Below are positions 1-8,766 of a DNA stretch of 64,000 nt, piece by piece. Numbering within the stretch: the first letter of the stretch is position 1; the number at the start of each line of letters is the position of its first letter. Both the position numbers and the translations under genes were made by a program. Source of the DNA: Streptomyces tauricus (GTDB lineage: Bacteria > Actinomycetota > Actinomycetes > Streptomycetales > Streptomycetaceae); the NCBI RefSeq assembly GCF_014650955.1, contig NZ_BMVY01000028.1, positions 58,408-122,407 of the forward strand, given 5' to 3'. The notes under the pieces are model-generated. The model was not told where the DNA came from. It was given only the letters and a program-made list of their open reading frames with translations, and ran no database searches.

Positions 1-168
1 GGGACGCGCAGGTGTACCACGGGGAGAGCTCGGTTCACGGGGCAGCCCTTCAGGCAGGTGATCGGTACCGCTGCATAGACTGCCCATGTCCCGTGCCCGT
101 CAGCACGCGGATTTCGAGACTTCGCGCTTTGAGACTTTCGAGCCTTCGAGACTTGGGGAGACCCCGCC
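1..168. other. Upstream non-coding region with short direct repeats
   Basis: No convincing gene lies here; the short open frames crossing it are out of register with the strong start at 169. The last 60 bases contain the word TCGAGACTT several times (about 113-155) just ahead of the reductase start. A TAGACT hexamer at 76-81 could be a -10 element, but I see no good -35 partner. The gene upstream of the window is not visible. Confidence 0.4.
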
Positions 169-1500
169 GTGACCGAGTCCCAGTCCCAGCCCCTCTCCGA
201 ACACGCCGCGCCCCTCTCCGAGCATTCCGCCGACGTGATCGTCGTCGGGGCGGGGCCGGCCGGTTCCACCACGGCGTACTACCTGGCCAAGGCCGGGCTT
301 GATGTCCTGCTCCTGGAGAAGACCGCGTTCCCGCGGGAGAAGGTGTGCGGCGACGGACTCACCCCCCGCGCCACCAAACAGCTCGTCTCCATGGGGATCG
401 ACATCTCGGAAGAGGCGGGCTGGCTCCGGAACAAGGGGCTCCGCATCATCGGCGGAGGCGTCCGCCTCCAGCTGGACTGGCCGGAACTCGCCTCCTACCC
501 GGACTACGGACTCGTCCGCAAGCGCGACGACTTCGACGAGCAACTGGCCCGGCAGGCGCAGAAGGCCGGCGCCCGCCTGTACGAGCGCTGCAACGTGGGC
601 GCCCCGATCGTCGACGACCGCACGGGCCACATCACGGGCGTCCACGCGAAGCTCGGCGACGCCGACTCCAAGGAGAAGCGCGACGTCACCTTCCACGCGC
701 CCTTGGTCGTCGCCGCCGACGGCAACTCGACCCGGCTGTCCCTGGCGATGGGCCTGCACCGCCGCGAGGACCGCCCGATGGGCGTCGCGGTCCGTACGTA
801 CTTCACGTCCCCGCGCCACGAGGACGACTACCTGGAGTCGTGGCTGGAGCTGTGGGACCGCCGCGGACCCGGCGAGGACCGGCTGCTGCCGGGGTACGGC
901 TGGATCTTCGGCATGGGCGACGGCACGTCCAACGTCGGCCTGGGCGTCCTCAACACCTCGTCCTCGTTCAAGGAACTGGACTGGCGCGAGGTCCTCAAGG
1001 CGTGGTGCGCCTCGATGCCGGCGGACTGGGGCTACACCCCGGAGAACATGACGATCCCGATCCGCGGGGCCGCCCTGCCGATGGCCTTCAACCGCCAGCC
1101 CCACTACACGAAGGGCCTGCTGCTCGTCGGCGACGCGGGCGGCATGGTGAACCCGTTCAACGGCGAGGGCATCGCGTACGCCATGGAGTCCGGGCAGATC
1201 GCCGCGGACGTCATCGTCCAGGCGCAGGCCCGCGCGACCCCCGCCCAGCGCGAACTCGCCCTCCAGCGCTACCCGAAGGTCCTCAAGGACACCTACGGCG
1301 GGTACTACACGCTCGGCCGCGCCTTCGTGAAGCTCATCGGCAACCCGAAGGTCATGAAGATCGCCGCCGAGCGCGGTCTGACGCATCCCGTGCTGATGAA
1401 GTTCACGCTGAAGATGCTCGCCAACCTGACGGACCCGACGGGCGGCGACGCGATGGACCGCATCATCAACGGCCTGACGAAGGTGGCCCCCAGGGCCTGA
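169..1500 (+). CDS. Geranylgeranyl reductase family FAD protein (probable menaquinone side-chain reductase)
   Basis: FAD-dependent oxidoreductase of 443 aa. An N-terminal Rossmann motif GAGPAG lies near residues 27-32, followed by the family signature CGDGLTPRA near 60. The FAD-binding GD motif (LLLVGDAGGMVNPFNGEG) is near 317-335. These features match the geranylgeranyl reductase family, which reduces isoprenoid double bonds. In actinobacteria the MenJ branch partly saturates the menaquinone tail. Lying just before the nuo operon fits that role, although substrate choice cannot be read from sequence. The GTG start is preceded by GGGGAGA, a fair ribosome site, and upstream in-frame extension is not supported. 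The gene ends at a strong shared terminator. Confidence 0.85.
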   Translation: MTESQSQPLSEHAAPLSEHSADVIVVGAGPAGSTTAYYLAKAGLDVLLLEKTAFPREKVCGDGLTPRATKQLVSMGIDISEEAGWLRNKGLRIIGGGVRLQLDWPELASYPDYGLVRKRDDFDEQLARQAQKAGARLYERCNVGAPIVDDRTGHITGVHAKLGDADSKEKRDVTFHAPLVVAADGNSTRLSLAMGLHRREDRPMGVAVRTYFTSPRHEDDYLESWLELWDRRGPGEDRLLPGYGWIFGMGDGTSNVGLGVLNTSSSFKELDWREVLKAWCASMPADWGYTPENMTIPIRGAALPMAFNRQPHYTKGLLLVGDAGGMVNPFNGEGIAYAMESGQIAADVIVQAQARATPAQRELALQRYPKVLKDTYGGYYTLGRAFVKLIGNPKVMKIAAERGLTHPVLMKFTLKMLANLTDPTGGDAMDRIINGLTKVAPRA

Positions 1501-1557
1501 CAGGGCCGGGGGCGAGGGCCCGGGCCGGCCCCGCCCCGCCCCGGCCCGCGCGCACGC

Positions 1558-1595
1558 TTGTGGGCCGTTTCCCCCGCCGGGGAAACGGCCCACAA
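1558..1595. terminator. Bidirectional terminator between convergent genes
   Basis: A perfect 17-bp inverted repeat (TTGTGGGCCGTTTCCCC, 1558-1574, and its complement at 1579-1595) with a CGCC loop. It sits between the stops of the reductase (plus strand) and the NlpC/P60 gene (minus strand), so it can end both transcripts. There is no long T tract, which is usual in Streptomyces. Confidence 0.88.
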
Positions 1596-1649
1596 AAGCG
1601 TTCAAAAGGTGTGGCTGAAAGGCGCCACCGGAAGGCGTGTGACCGAAGG

Positions 1650-2456
1650 TCAGAGCACCCGGACCGCACCGTCCGCCGGGTAGCCCGACAGATCCTGGAT
1701 GACGACGCCCTTCGAGGGGTTCGCCGCGTCCAGGTACTGGCCGCCGCCGATGTAGACACCCACGTGGTACGCCGAGCCCGCGCCACCCCAGTACAGGATG
1801 TCGCCGACCTGGATGTTGGACAGCGAGACCGGGGTGCCGGCCACGGACTGGTCCTGGGAGACGCGCGGCAGGTCGACGCCGACCTGCTTGAACGCCGCCT
1901 GGACCAGGCTGGAGCAGTCCCACGCGTCGGGACCGGAGGCGCCCATGACGTAGGCGTCGCCGACCTGCGCCCGCAGGAAGCTGATGACGGTGCCGACGCT
2001 GCCGCTGGCGGGAGCCACGGCGTCGCTGCTGGCGGCCGTGGAGGCCGTCGTGAGGGTGGTCCGGCTCGCGGTGCGTGTGGCGCGCTCGGCGGCCTCCTTG
2101 CGGGCCGCCTCGGCCTTCTCCTTGGCCTCGGCCTTCTTCTTCGCGTCCGCGAGGTCCGACTTGGCCTGCTTCGCGGCCTTCGCGGCGGCCGCGTCACGCT
2201 CGGCGCGCAGCTGGTAGTCGGCCGCGGCCTGCTGGGTCACCTCCGCGGACTCGGCGACCTGGGCGGTCATGTCTGCCGTGAGGGTGGGCAGCTCGATGGT
2301 CTGGGTCACCGGCTCGGCCGCGTTGGCCGTTCCGGCGGCACCGGCCACTGCCAGGGTGCCGAGGACGCCACCGGCAACTCCGGCGCGCATCGCGAGCGCC
2401 GAACTGCTGCGAGGCCGGGGTTTCCGGTGGCTTCGTATGTGAGCGGTGTGGGACAT
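1650..2456 (-). CDS. Secreted NlpC/P60 (C40) peptidoglycan hydrolase
   Basis: Cell-wall D,L-endopeptidase candidate of about 268 aa. The N-terminus (MSHTAHIRSHRKPRPRSS, then a hydrophobic run ending TANA|AEP) is a signal peptide. An alanine- and lysine-rich coiled-coil stretch follows at about residues 60-125. The C-terminal NlpC/P60 domain carries the catalytic Cys in DAWDCSS (about residue 181) and the His in YHVGVYIGGG (about 231). I chose the ATG at 2456 because it puts the signal peptide at the N-terminus; a GTG at 2513 would add 19 residues. A Crp-like site lies about 240 bp upstream. Convergent with the preceding gene. Confidence 0.88.
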   Translation of the reverse strand: MSHTAHIRSHRKPRPRSSSALAMRAGVAGGVLGTLAVAGAAGTANAAEPVTQTIELPTLTADMTAQVAESAEVTQQAAADYQLRAERDAAAAKAAKQAKSDLADAKKKAEAKEKAEAARKEAAERATRTASRTTLTTASTAASSDAVAPASGSVGTVISFLRAQVGDAYVMGASGPDAWDCSSLVQAAFKQVGVDLPRVSQDQSVAGTPVSLSNIQVGDILYWGGAGSAYHVGVYIGGGQYLDAANPSKGVVIQDLSGYPADGAVRVL

Positions 2457-2694
2457 AGGGACAACCGGTATCAGGGGCTCCTCCATACCTTCAAGAAACG
2501 TGTGGTGCGCCACAATTGTTCAATGGGCGCGTGAATCGGGGTCGTGACGCCCTTTATTGACGCCGTAACGGGCATTGCGGACACAGTCCGGCGTGCCTGT
2601 GATCACGGCCTTTTCGAGTTACGTCCGAATTGCCCCCGGCCTACCACTCGTTGGGGCGGTTGGCCAAGCCCGGTTGTTTCCGGCCTGTTACCGA

Positions 2695-2710
2695 TGTGAC
2701 GCACGTCACG
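2695..2710. promoter_or_regulatory. Crp-like operator candidate
   Basis: TGTGACGCACGTCACG matches TGTGA-N6-TCACA at all but the last base, and its core (GTGACG..CGTCAC) is fully palindromic. Streptomyces Crp binds such sites and is linked to germination and cell-wall hydrolases, so the NlpC/P60 gene is the likelier target. Distance to that start is about 240 bp. Confidence 0.45.
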
Positions 2711-3108
2711 GAACGGTGGCCCCGTTGGCTGCGTTGCGCGTGCGGATCGCGGGGAGACTCGGCGCCGACCCGGAGGGTGCTCCGGGAGCGGTCGGCGTCG
2801 CCGGCCGCTCGTGAACGGATGCACGCGCCCGCGCCGTCCACAACGGACATCCCAACTCCCCCCGAGGTGTGAACGAGTTCCTCTATCAAGCGACCCCGTC
2901 CAACGCCAATTTGCCTTGGATCCGACTGGCTTGATAGTGCGCCAAGGCCCGGACCAGCGACGACGAGCGGGAATGTCACCTCTGGTGATCACTCGGACGC
3001 TTCTCGTACGAAGATCGGCACTCATCCGACTTCATGATCCTTCGCCGGGTGGTGGAGATCACAAAGACGTTGGCGTACCCCGTGTCGCAGATCACAGACC
3101 GGCAGGCA

Positions 3109-3114
3109 TAGGAT
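3109..3114 (+). promoter_or_regulatory. Possible -10 element of the nuo promoter
   Basis: TAGGAT lies 16 bp upstream of the Rex operator, which would place the start site near 3121 and the operator just downstream of it. No clear -35 hexamer is present; two AGATCACA repeats upstream may bind an activator instead. This is inference from spacing only. Confidence 0.3.
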
Positions 3115-3129
3115 GCGGGGCAGTTGGGC

Positions 3130-3147
3130 TTGTGACCTGCTTCACAT
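3130..3147. promoter_or_regulatory. Rex operator (ROP) upstream of nuoA
   Basis: TTGTGACCTGCTTCACAT. The central 16 bases match the Rex consensus TGTGAANNNNTTCACA with one mismatch. Rex is the NADH/NAD+-sensing repressor of respiratory genes in Streptomyces, and the nuo operon is a known target in S. coelicolor. The site lies 128 bp before the nuoA start and just downstream of the putative -10, a position suited to repression when NADH is low. Confidence 0.8.
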
Positions 3148-3274
3148 GTGCGCGATCTTCGTGTGAGCCGCACGGGGTTCCGTACGCCGCACGAGGGTCG
3201 TGGGGTTCGTGGAGCGGGGGCGACGCCTGATGCAACCGCCAGCAGTCAATGCCGACTGAGAGGAGCGAGGAGCG

Positions 3275-3634
3275 GTGAACGCGTATGCGCCCATCCTCGT
3301 ACTGGGAGCCCTCGGGGCAGGCTTTGCGATCTTCTCCGTGGTCATGGCCACGCTTATCGGTCCAAAGCGATACAACCGGGCCAAGCTCGATGCCTACGAG
3401 TGCGGGATCGAGCCGACCCCCACGCCGGCGGGCGGCGGGCGGTTCCCCATCAAGTACTACCTGACGGCGATGCTCTTCATCATTTTCGATATCGAGATCG
3501 TCTTCCTCTATCCCTGGGCCGTCACCTTCGACGCGCTCGGGGTCTTCGGGCTCGTGGAGATGCTGCTCTTCGTGCTCACCGTCTTCGTCGCCTACGCGTA
3601 CGTGTGGCGGCGCGGCGGCCTGGAATGGGACTGA
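3275..3634 (+). CDS. nuoA: NADH-quinone oxidoreductase subunit A
   Basis: Membrane subunit of complex I, 119 aa with three transmembrane helices. The conserved loop YECGIEPTPTP and the acidic helix FIIFDIEIVFLYPWA are diagnostic. The GTG start follows a GAGGAGCGAGGAG ribosome site. First gene of the complete nuoA-N operon. Length is normal for the family. A second, diverged nuoA lies at 62277. Confidence 0.96.
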   Translation: MNAYAPILVLGALGAGFAIFSVVMATLIGPKRYNRAKLDAYECGIEPTPTPAGGGRFPIKYYLTAMLFIIFDIEIVFLYPWAVTFDALGVFGLVEMLLFVLTVFVAYAYVWRRGGLEWD

Positions 3635-3710
3635 ACCCGTATGGGACCGAACCCCGTAGGGGCCCCGCATGGGACTGACCCCCGCAAGGGACTGAGCCCC
3701 GTATAGGGGA
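3628..3710 (+). repeat. Imperfect direct repeats between nuoA and nuoB
   Basis: Four copies of a roughly 17-bp unit (GGGACTGAACCCGTAT and variants) begin at the nuoA stop codon and run to just before the nuoB ribosome site. Most other nuo genes overlap or are separated by only a few bases, so this 93-bp gap is unusual. Its function is unknown; it may be slippage-derived spacer. Confidence 0.6.
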
Positions 3711-3727
3711 CAGAGGAGCCATTGAGC

Positions 3728-4278
<551 letters not shown>

Positions 4279-4282
<4 letters not shown>

Positions 4283-5100
4283 GCGACGCGAACGGCAACG
4301 CCAAGAGCCCGACCGGAGACGGCCAGGGCAGGAGCCCAGGAGACGGCAAGGGCACGGGCCCGACCGGCGACGGCACGAACGGCGTCAACCCCGAGAAGGA
4401 CCTCGGCGCCTCCAACCTCCCGGGCCAGCGAGGCGACGGTGGCGAGGAGATCCGCGTCCAGCGCGGCATGTTCGGCGCCAACAACGGCGGGGACACCTCC
4501 GGATACGGCGGCCTGATCCGCTCGATCCGCCTCCCCGGCCCGGCCGGCCGGCCGTACGGCGGCTGGTTCGACGAGGTCGCCGACGAACTCGAAGGCGCCC
4601 TGGAGGAACAGGGCCTCGTCCCGGAGAACGCGATCGACAAGACGATCGTCGACCGCGACGAGCTCACCTTCCACATCGAGCGCGAGCATCTGCTCCAGGT
4701 CGCCCGGACCCTGCGCGACGACCCGGCCCTGCGCTTCGAGCTCTGCACCGGTGTGAGCGGGGTGCACTACCCGGCCGACAAGGGCCGCGAGCTGCACGCC
4801 GTCTACCACCTGCGCTCGCTCACCCACAACCGGCTGATCCGCCTCGAAGTCAGTGCCCCCGACAGCGACCCGCGCATCCCGTCCCTGGTCTCGGTCTATC
4901 CGACCAACGACTGGCACGAGCGCGAGACGTACGACTTCTTCGGCATCGTCTTCGAAGGTCACCCGGCGCTGACGCGGATCATGATGCCGGACGACTGGCA
5001 GGGCTTCCCGCAGCGCAAGGACTATCCCCTCGGCGGTATCGCCGTCGAGTACAAGGGCGCCCAGATCCCGGCTCCGGACCAGCGGAGGTCGTACTCATGA
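4279..5100 (+). CDS. nuoC: NADH-quinone oxidoreductase subunit C
   Basis: The 30-kDa subunit of the complex I peripheral arm, 273 aa. The family signature HERETYDFFGIVFEGHPALTR is followed by PQRKDYPLGG near residues 215-255. The first 60 residues are a Gly/Asp/Asn-rich low-complexity stretch with repeated GDG words, longer than in many NuoC proteins and probably disordered. GTG start overlapping nuoB; the stop overlaps the nuoD ATG. Confidence 0.95.
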
Positions 5101-6449
5101 GCACGCAGTCAACGAGTGCACAGTCAGCGGGCGCGCAGTCGGCGTCGGCGCGGGAGACCACCGAGGGCCCCGTCTACACGGTCACCGGTGGCGACTGGGA
5201 CGAGGTCGTCCAGACCGCGGTCAGGGCCGACGACGAGCGCATCGTCGTCAACATGGGCCCCCAGCACCCCTCCACCCACGGAGTGCTCCGGCTCATCCTG
5301 GAGATCGAGGGCGAGACGGTCACCGAGGCCCGCTGCGGCATCGGCTACCTGCACACCGGCATCGAGAAGAACCTCGAATACCGGACGTGGACCCAGGGCA
5401 CCACCTTCGTGACGCGCATGGACTATCTGACGTCCTTCTTCAACGAGACCGCCTACTGTCTCGCCGTCGAGAAGCTCCTCGGCATCGAGGACCAGATCCC
5501 GGACCGCGCGACGATCATCCGGGTGCTCCTGATGGAGCTGAACCGGCTCTCCTCGCACCTGGTGTGCATTGCCACCGGCGGCATGGAACTCGGCGCCACC
5601 ACGATCATGATCTACGGCTTCCGTGATCGTGAACTGATTCTCGACATCTACGAACTCATCACCGGCCTGCGGATGAACCACGCGTTCATCCGGCCCGGCG
5701 GCCTCGCCCAGGACCTGCCCCCGGGCGCGGTGGACCACATCCGCGAGTTCGTGAAGAAGATGCAGAAGAACCTTCCCGAGTACGACAAGCTCGCCACCGG
5801 GAACCCCATCTTCAAGGCCCGTATGCAGGACGTCGGCCACCTGGACCTGACCGGGTGCATGGCCCTCGGCGCCACCGGGCCGATCCTGCGGTCCGCCGGT
5901 CTGCCGCACGACCTGCGCAAGGCCCAGCCGTACTGCGGCTACGAGACGTACGACTTCGACGTCCCGACCACGGACACCGCCGACGCGTACGGGCGCTTCC
6001 TCATCCGGCTCGAAGAGATGCGCCAGTCGCTCGCGATCGTCGAGCAGTGCCTGGACCGGCTGCAGCCCGGCCCGGTCATGGTCACCGACAAGAAGATCGC
6101 CTGGCCCGCCCAGCTCGCGCTCGGCCCCGACGGCCTCGGCAACTCGCTCGACCACATCAAGAAGATCATGGGCACCTCCATGGAGGCCCTGATCCACCAC
6201 TTCAAGCTGGTGACCGAGGGCTTCCGCGTCCCGCCGGGACAGGCGTACGCGGCCGTCGAGTCACCCAAGGGGGAACTCGGGGTGCACGCCGTGTCCGACG
6301 GAGGCACCCGCCCCTACCGGGTCCACTACCGGGACCCGTCCTTCACCAACCTGCAGGCCATGGCGGCGATGTGCGAGGGCGGCCAGGTCGCCGACGTCAT
6401 CGTCGCCGTCGCGTCCATCGACCCCGTGATGGGAGGCGTCGACCGGTGA
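5097..6449 (+). CDS. nuoD: NADH-quinone oxidoreductase subunit D
   Basis: The 49-kDa subunit of complex I, 450 aa. It forms the quinone-reduction site with NuoB. Visible signatures are MGPQHPSTHGVLRL (quinone-site His region, about residue 52), IGYLHTGIEK and the C-terminal SIDPVMGGVDR. The N-terminal 30 residues are Ser/Gln/Ala-rich. It starts in an ATGA overlap with nuoC and ends in a GTGA overlap with nuoE, so it is translationally coupled on both sides. Confidence 0.96.
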   Translation: MSTQSTSAQSAGAQSASARETTEGPVYTVTGGDWDEVVQTAVRADDERIVVNMGPQHPSTHGVLRLILEIEGETVTEARCGIGYLHTGIEKNLEYRTWTQGTTFVTRMDYLTSFFNETAYCLAVEKLLGIEDQIPDRATIIRVLLMELNRLSSHLVCIATGGMELGATTIMIYGFRDRELILDIYELITGLRMNHAFIRPGGLAQDLPPGAVDHIREFVKKMQKNLPEYDKLATGNPIFKARMQDVGHLDLTGCMALGATGPILRSAGLPHDLRKAQPYCGYETYDFDVPTTDTADAYGRFLIRLEEMRQSLAIVEQCLDRLQPGPVMVTDKKIAWPAQLALGPDGLGNSLDHIKKIMGTSMEALIHHFKLVTEGFRVPPGQAYAAVESPKGELGVHAVSDGGTRPYRVHYRDPSFTNLQAMAAMCEGGQVADVIVAVASIDPVMGGVDR

Positions 6450-7390
6450 CCACCACTCCCGAGGGCGTCAGCCTGGGCATGCCCCAACTGCCCCCGCCCG
6501 ACTACCCGGACGACGTACGGGCCCGGCTCGAAGCGGACGCGCGCCAGGTCATCGCCCGCTACCCGGACTCCCGGTCCGCCCTCCTTCCGCTGCTGCACCT
6601 CGTGCAGTCGGAGGAGGGCCATGTCACGCGCACGGGGCAGCGGTTCTGCGCGGAGATGCTCGGCCTCACCACGGCCGAGGTGACCGCGGTCGCGACCTTC
6701 TACTCCATGTACCGCCGCAAGCCGAGCGGCGACTACCAGGTGGGCGTCTGCACCAACACGCTGTGCGCGGTCATGGGCGGCGACGCGATCTTCGAAGCGC
6801 TCCAGGAGCACCTGGGCGTCGGCAACGGAGAGACCACCGGCGACGGCAAGGTCACCCTGGAGCACATCGAGTGCAACGCGGCCTGCGACTTCGCACCGGT
6901 CGTGATGGTCAACTGGGAGTTCTTCGACAACCAGACCGTGGAGAGCGCGAAGGGCCTGGTCGACGACCTGCGTGCGGGCGCCCGGGTCGAGCCGACCCGC
7001 GGCGCCCCCCTGTGCACGTTCAAGGACACCGCCCGCATCCTGGCGGGCTTCCCCGACGAGCGCCCCGGCGCGGTCGAGGCGAGCGGCGGCGCGGGCCCCG
7101 CCTCGCTGGTCGGCCTGCGGCTGGCCAAGGGGGAGACGGGTCCCGCGCGCGTGGTGCATCCGCGCGGGTCCGAAGCCCCCGGATCCGCCGGCTCCAGCGG
7201 TCCTTCCGGGTCCTCCGGTCCTTCCGGGTCCTCCGGTCCTTCCGGGTCCTCCCGGGACGGGGCGTCGCACGACCCGGCGCCGTCCGGCCAGCCCTCGTCC
7301 AAGCACCTCAGTTCGCACGACGCACCGCAGGACACGTCGGCGTCCGACCCGGACCACCCGGCCGGGCCCGCCGCCGAGGAGGGGGAGTGA
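6446..7390 (+). CDS. nuoE: NADH-quinone oxidoreductase subunit E with long C-terminal tail
   Basis: The 24-kDa subunit holding the 2Fe-2S cluster N1a in the NADH-input module, 314 aa. Cluster ligands are in VCTNTLCAVMGG and IECNAACDFAPV. The core ends near residue 195; the remaining 110 residues or so are a Gly/Ser/Pro/His-rich tail not needed for the fold. The tail includes a (GPSGSS)n repeat coded by an 18-bp tandem repeat. GTG start overlaps the nuoD stop; the stop overlaps nuoF as TGATG. Confidence 0.94.
   Translation: MTTTPEGVSLGMPQLPPPDYPDDVRARLEADARQVIARYPDSRSALLPLLHLVQSEEGHVTRTGQRFCAEMLGLTTAEVTAVATFYSMYRRKPSGDYQVGVCTNTLCAVMGGDAIFEALQEHLGVGNGETTGDGKVTLEHIECNAACDFAPVVMVNWEFFDNQTVESAKGLVDDLRAGARVEPTRGAPLCTFKDTARILAGFPDERPGAVEASGGAGPASLVGLRLAKGETGPARVVHPRGSEAPGSAGSSGPSGSSGPSGSSGPSGSSRDGASHDPAPSGQPSSKHLSSHDAPQDTSASDPDHPAGPAAEEGE
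7201..7252 (+). repeat. 18-bp tandem repeat inside nuoE
   Basis: Three copies of TCCTTCCGGGTCCTCCGG lie head to tail, the last diverging at its 3' end. They code for the repeated Gly-Pro-Ser-Gly-Ser-Ser in the NuoE tail. The copies are almost identical, suggesting recent slippage and possible length variation between strains. Confidence 0.85.
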
Positions 7391-8766
7391 TGACCTTGTC
7401 CACTCAGTACGGGGGCACCTCCCGGCCGGAGACCGGCGCGGACCCCGAGAAGGTGCTCGCACCGGTGCTGTCGGCCTTCTGGGACGAGGACAAGTCCTGG
7501 ACGCTGGACACGTACCGGCGGCACGACGGGTACGAGGGCCTGCGCAAGGCACTCGCCATGTCACCGGACGACCTCATCGCCTATGTGAAGGAATCCGGTC
7601 TGCGCGGTCGTGGCGGCGCGGGATTCCCGACCGGAATGAAGTGGCAGTTCATTCCCCAGGGGGACGGAAAGCCTCACTATCTAGTTGTCAACGCCGACGA
7701 ATCGGAGCCGGGCACCTGCAAGGACATCCCGCTCCTCTTCGCGAACCCGCACAGCCTCATCGAGGGCATTGTGATCGCCTGTTACGCGATCCGGTCTTCG
7801 CATGCGTTCATCTATCTGCGGGGTGAAGTCGTCCCCGTGCTGCGGCGGTTGCACGAGGCCGTACGCGAGGCCCACGAGGCGGGCTACCTGGGAGAGAACA
7901 TCCTGGGCAGCGGACTCGATCTCCAGCTCACCGTGCACGCGGGCGCGGGCGCGTACATCTGTGGTGAGGAGACCGCACTCCTCGACTCGCTCGAAGGCCG
8001 CCGTGGGCAGCCGCGACTTCGTCCCCCTTTCCCTGCGGTCGCGGGTCTTTATGCCTGTCCCACTGTGGTGAACAACGTCGAGTCGATCGCGTCGGTTCCC
8101 GCGATTCTCCACAAGGGCAAAGAATGGTTCCGCTCGATGGGCAGCGAGAAGTCCCCGGGCTTCACGCTCTACTCGCTCAGCGGCCATGTCACCAGCCCAG
8201 GACAGTACGAGGCCCCGCTCGGCATCACGCTCCGCCAGCTCCTCGACATGAGCGGCGGCATCCGGGCCGGACACCGCCTCAAGTTCTGGACGCCGGGCGG
8301 CTCCTCGACCCCGATGTTCACCGACGAGCACCTCGACGTCCCCCTCGACTACGAGGGAGTGGGCGCCGCGGGTTCCATGCTCGGCACGAAGGCACTCCAG
8401 TGCTTCGACGAGACGACCTGTGTCGTGCGGGCCGTCACGCGGTGGACCGAGTTCTACGCCCACGAGTCCTGCGGCAAGTGCACCCCCTGCCGCGAAGGCA
8501 CGTACTGGCTCGTGCAGTTGCTGCGTGACATCGAGGCGGGCAAGGGCGTGATGTCCGACCTCGACAAGCTGAACGACATCGCCGACAACATCAACGGCAA
8601 GTCCTTCTGCGCGCTCGGCGACGGCGCCGCCTCACCGATCTTCTCCTCCCTCAAGTACTTCCGCGCGGAGTACGAGGAGCACATCACGGGCCGCGGCTGC
8701 CCCTTCGACCCCGCCAAGTCGACGCTCTGGGCCGACAAGGACAAGCACACGGAGGTGAACGCATGA
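7390..8766 (+). CDS. nuoF: NADH-quinone oxidoreductase subunit F
   Basis: The 51-kDa NADH-binding subunit with FMN and cluster N3, 458 aa. GRGGAGFPTGMKW (about residues 71-83) is the NADH/FMN site. ESCGKCTPCREGT and the later KSFCALGDGA supply the four Cys ligands of the 4Fe-4S cluster. ATG overlaps the nuoE stop by one base. Codon use inside about 7585-8130 is unusual for this window (CTA, GTT, CCT, TAT, ATT, GGA), unlike the rest of the gene. Confidence 0.96.
   Translation: MTLSTQYGGTSRPETGADPEKVLAPVLSAFWDEDKSWTLDTYRRHDGYEGLRKALAMSPDDLIAYVKESGLRGRGGAGFPTGMKWQFIPQGDGKPHYLVVNADESEPGTCKDIPLLFANPHSLIEGIVIACYAIRSSHAFIYLRGEVVPVLRRLHEAVREAHEAGYLGENILGSGLDLQLTVHAGAGAYICGEETALLDSLEGRRGQPRLRPPFPAVAGLYACPTVVNNVESIASVPAILHKGKEWFRSMGSEKSPGFTLYSLSGHVTSPGQYEAPLGITLRQLLDMSGGIRAGHRLKFWTPGGSSTPMFTDEHLDVPLDYEGVGAAGSMLGTKALQCFDETTCVVRAVTRWTEFYAHESCGKCTPCREGTYWLVQLLRDIEAGKGVMSDLDKLNDIADNINGKSFCALGDGAASPIFSSLKYFRAEYEEHITGRGCPFDPAKSTLWADKDKHTEVNA

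Larger units (their letters stand above)
2457..3274. other. Long divergent control region (NlpC/P60 and nuo)
   Basis: About 820 bp without a convincing gene. The small open frames inside lack ribosome sites and the third-position GC bias of the flanking genes, and they overlap each other on both strands. The region holds a Crp-like palindrome (2695-2710), two direct AGATCACA words (3056-3063 and 3089-3096), a possible promoter and a Rex operator (3130-3147). A control region this long before nuoA suggests layered control of complex I. Confidence 0.6.

Noticed and set aside
12..302. 96-aa frame at the left edge
   Set aside because: Out of frame with the reductase that starts at 169 and without coding character.
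2575..3230. Several 60-190-aa frames on both strands between the NlpC/P60 gene and nuoA
   Set aside because: They overlap each other, lack ribosome sites and normal codon bias, and sit over the promoter and Rex operator.
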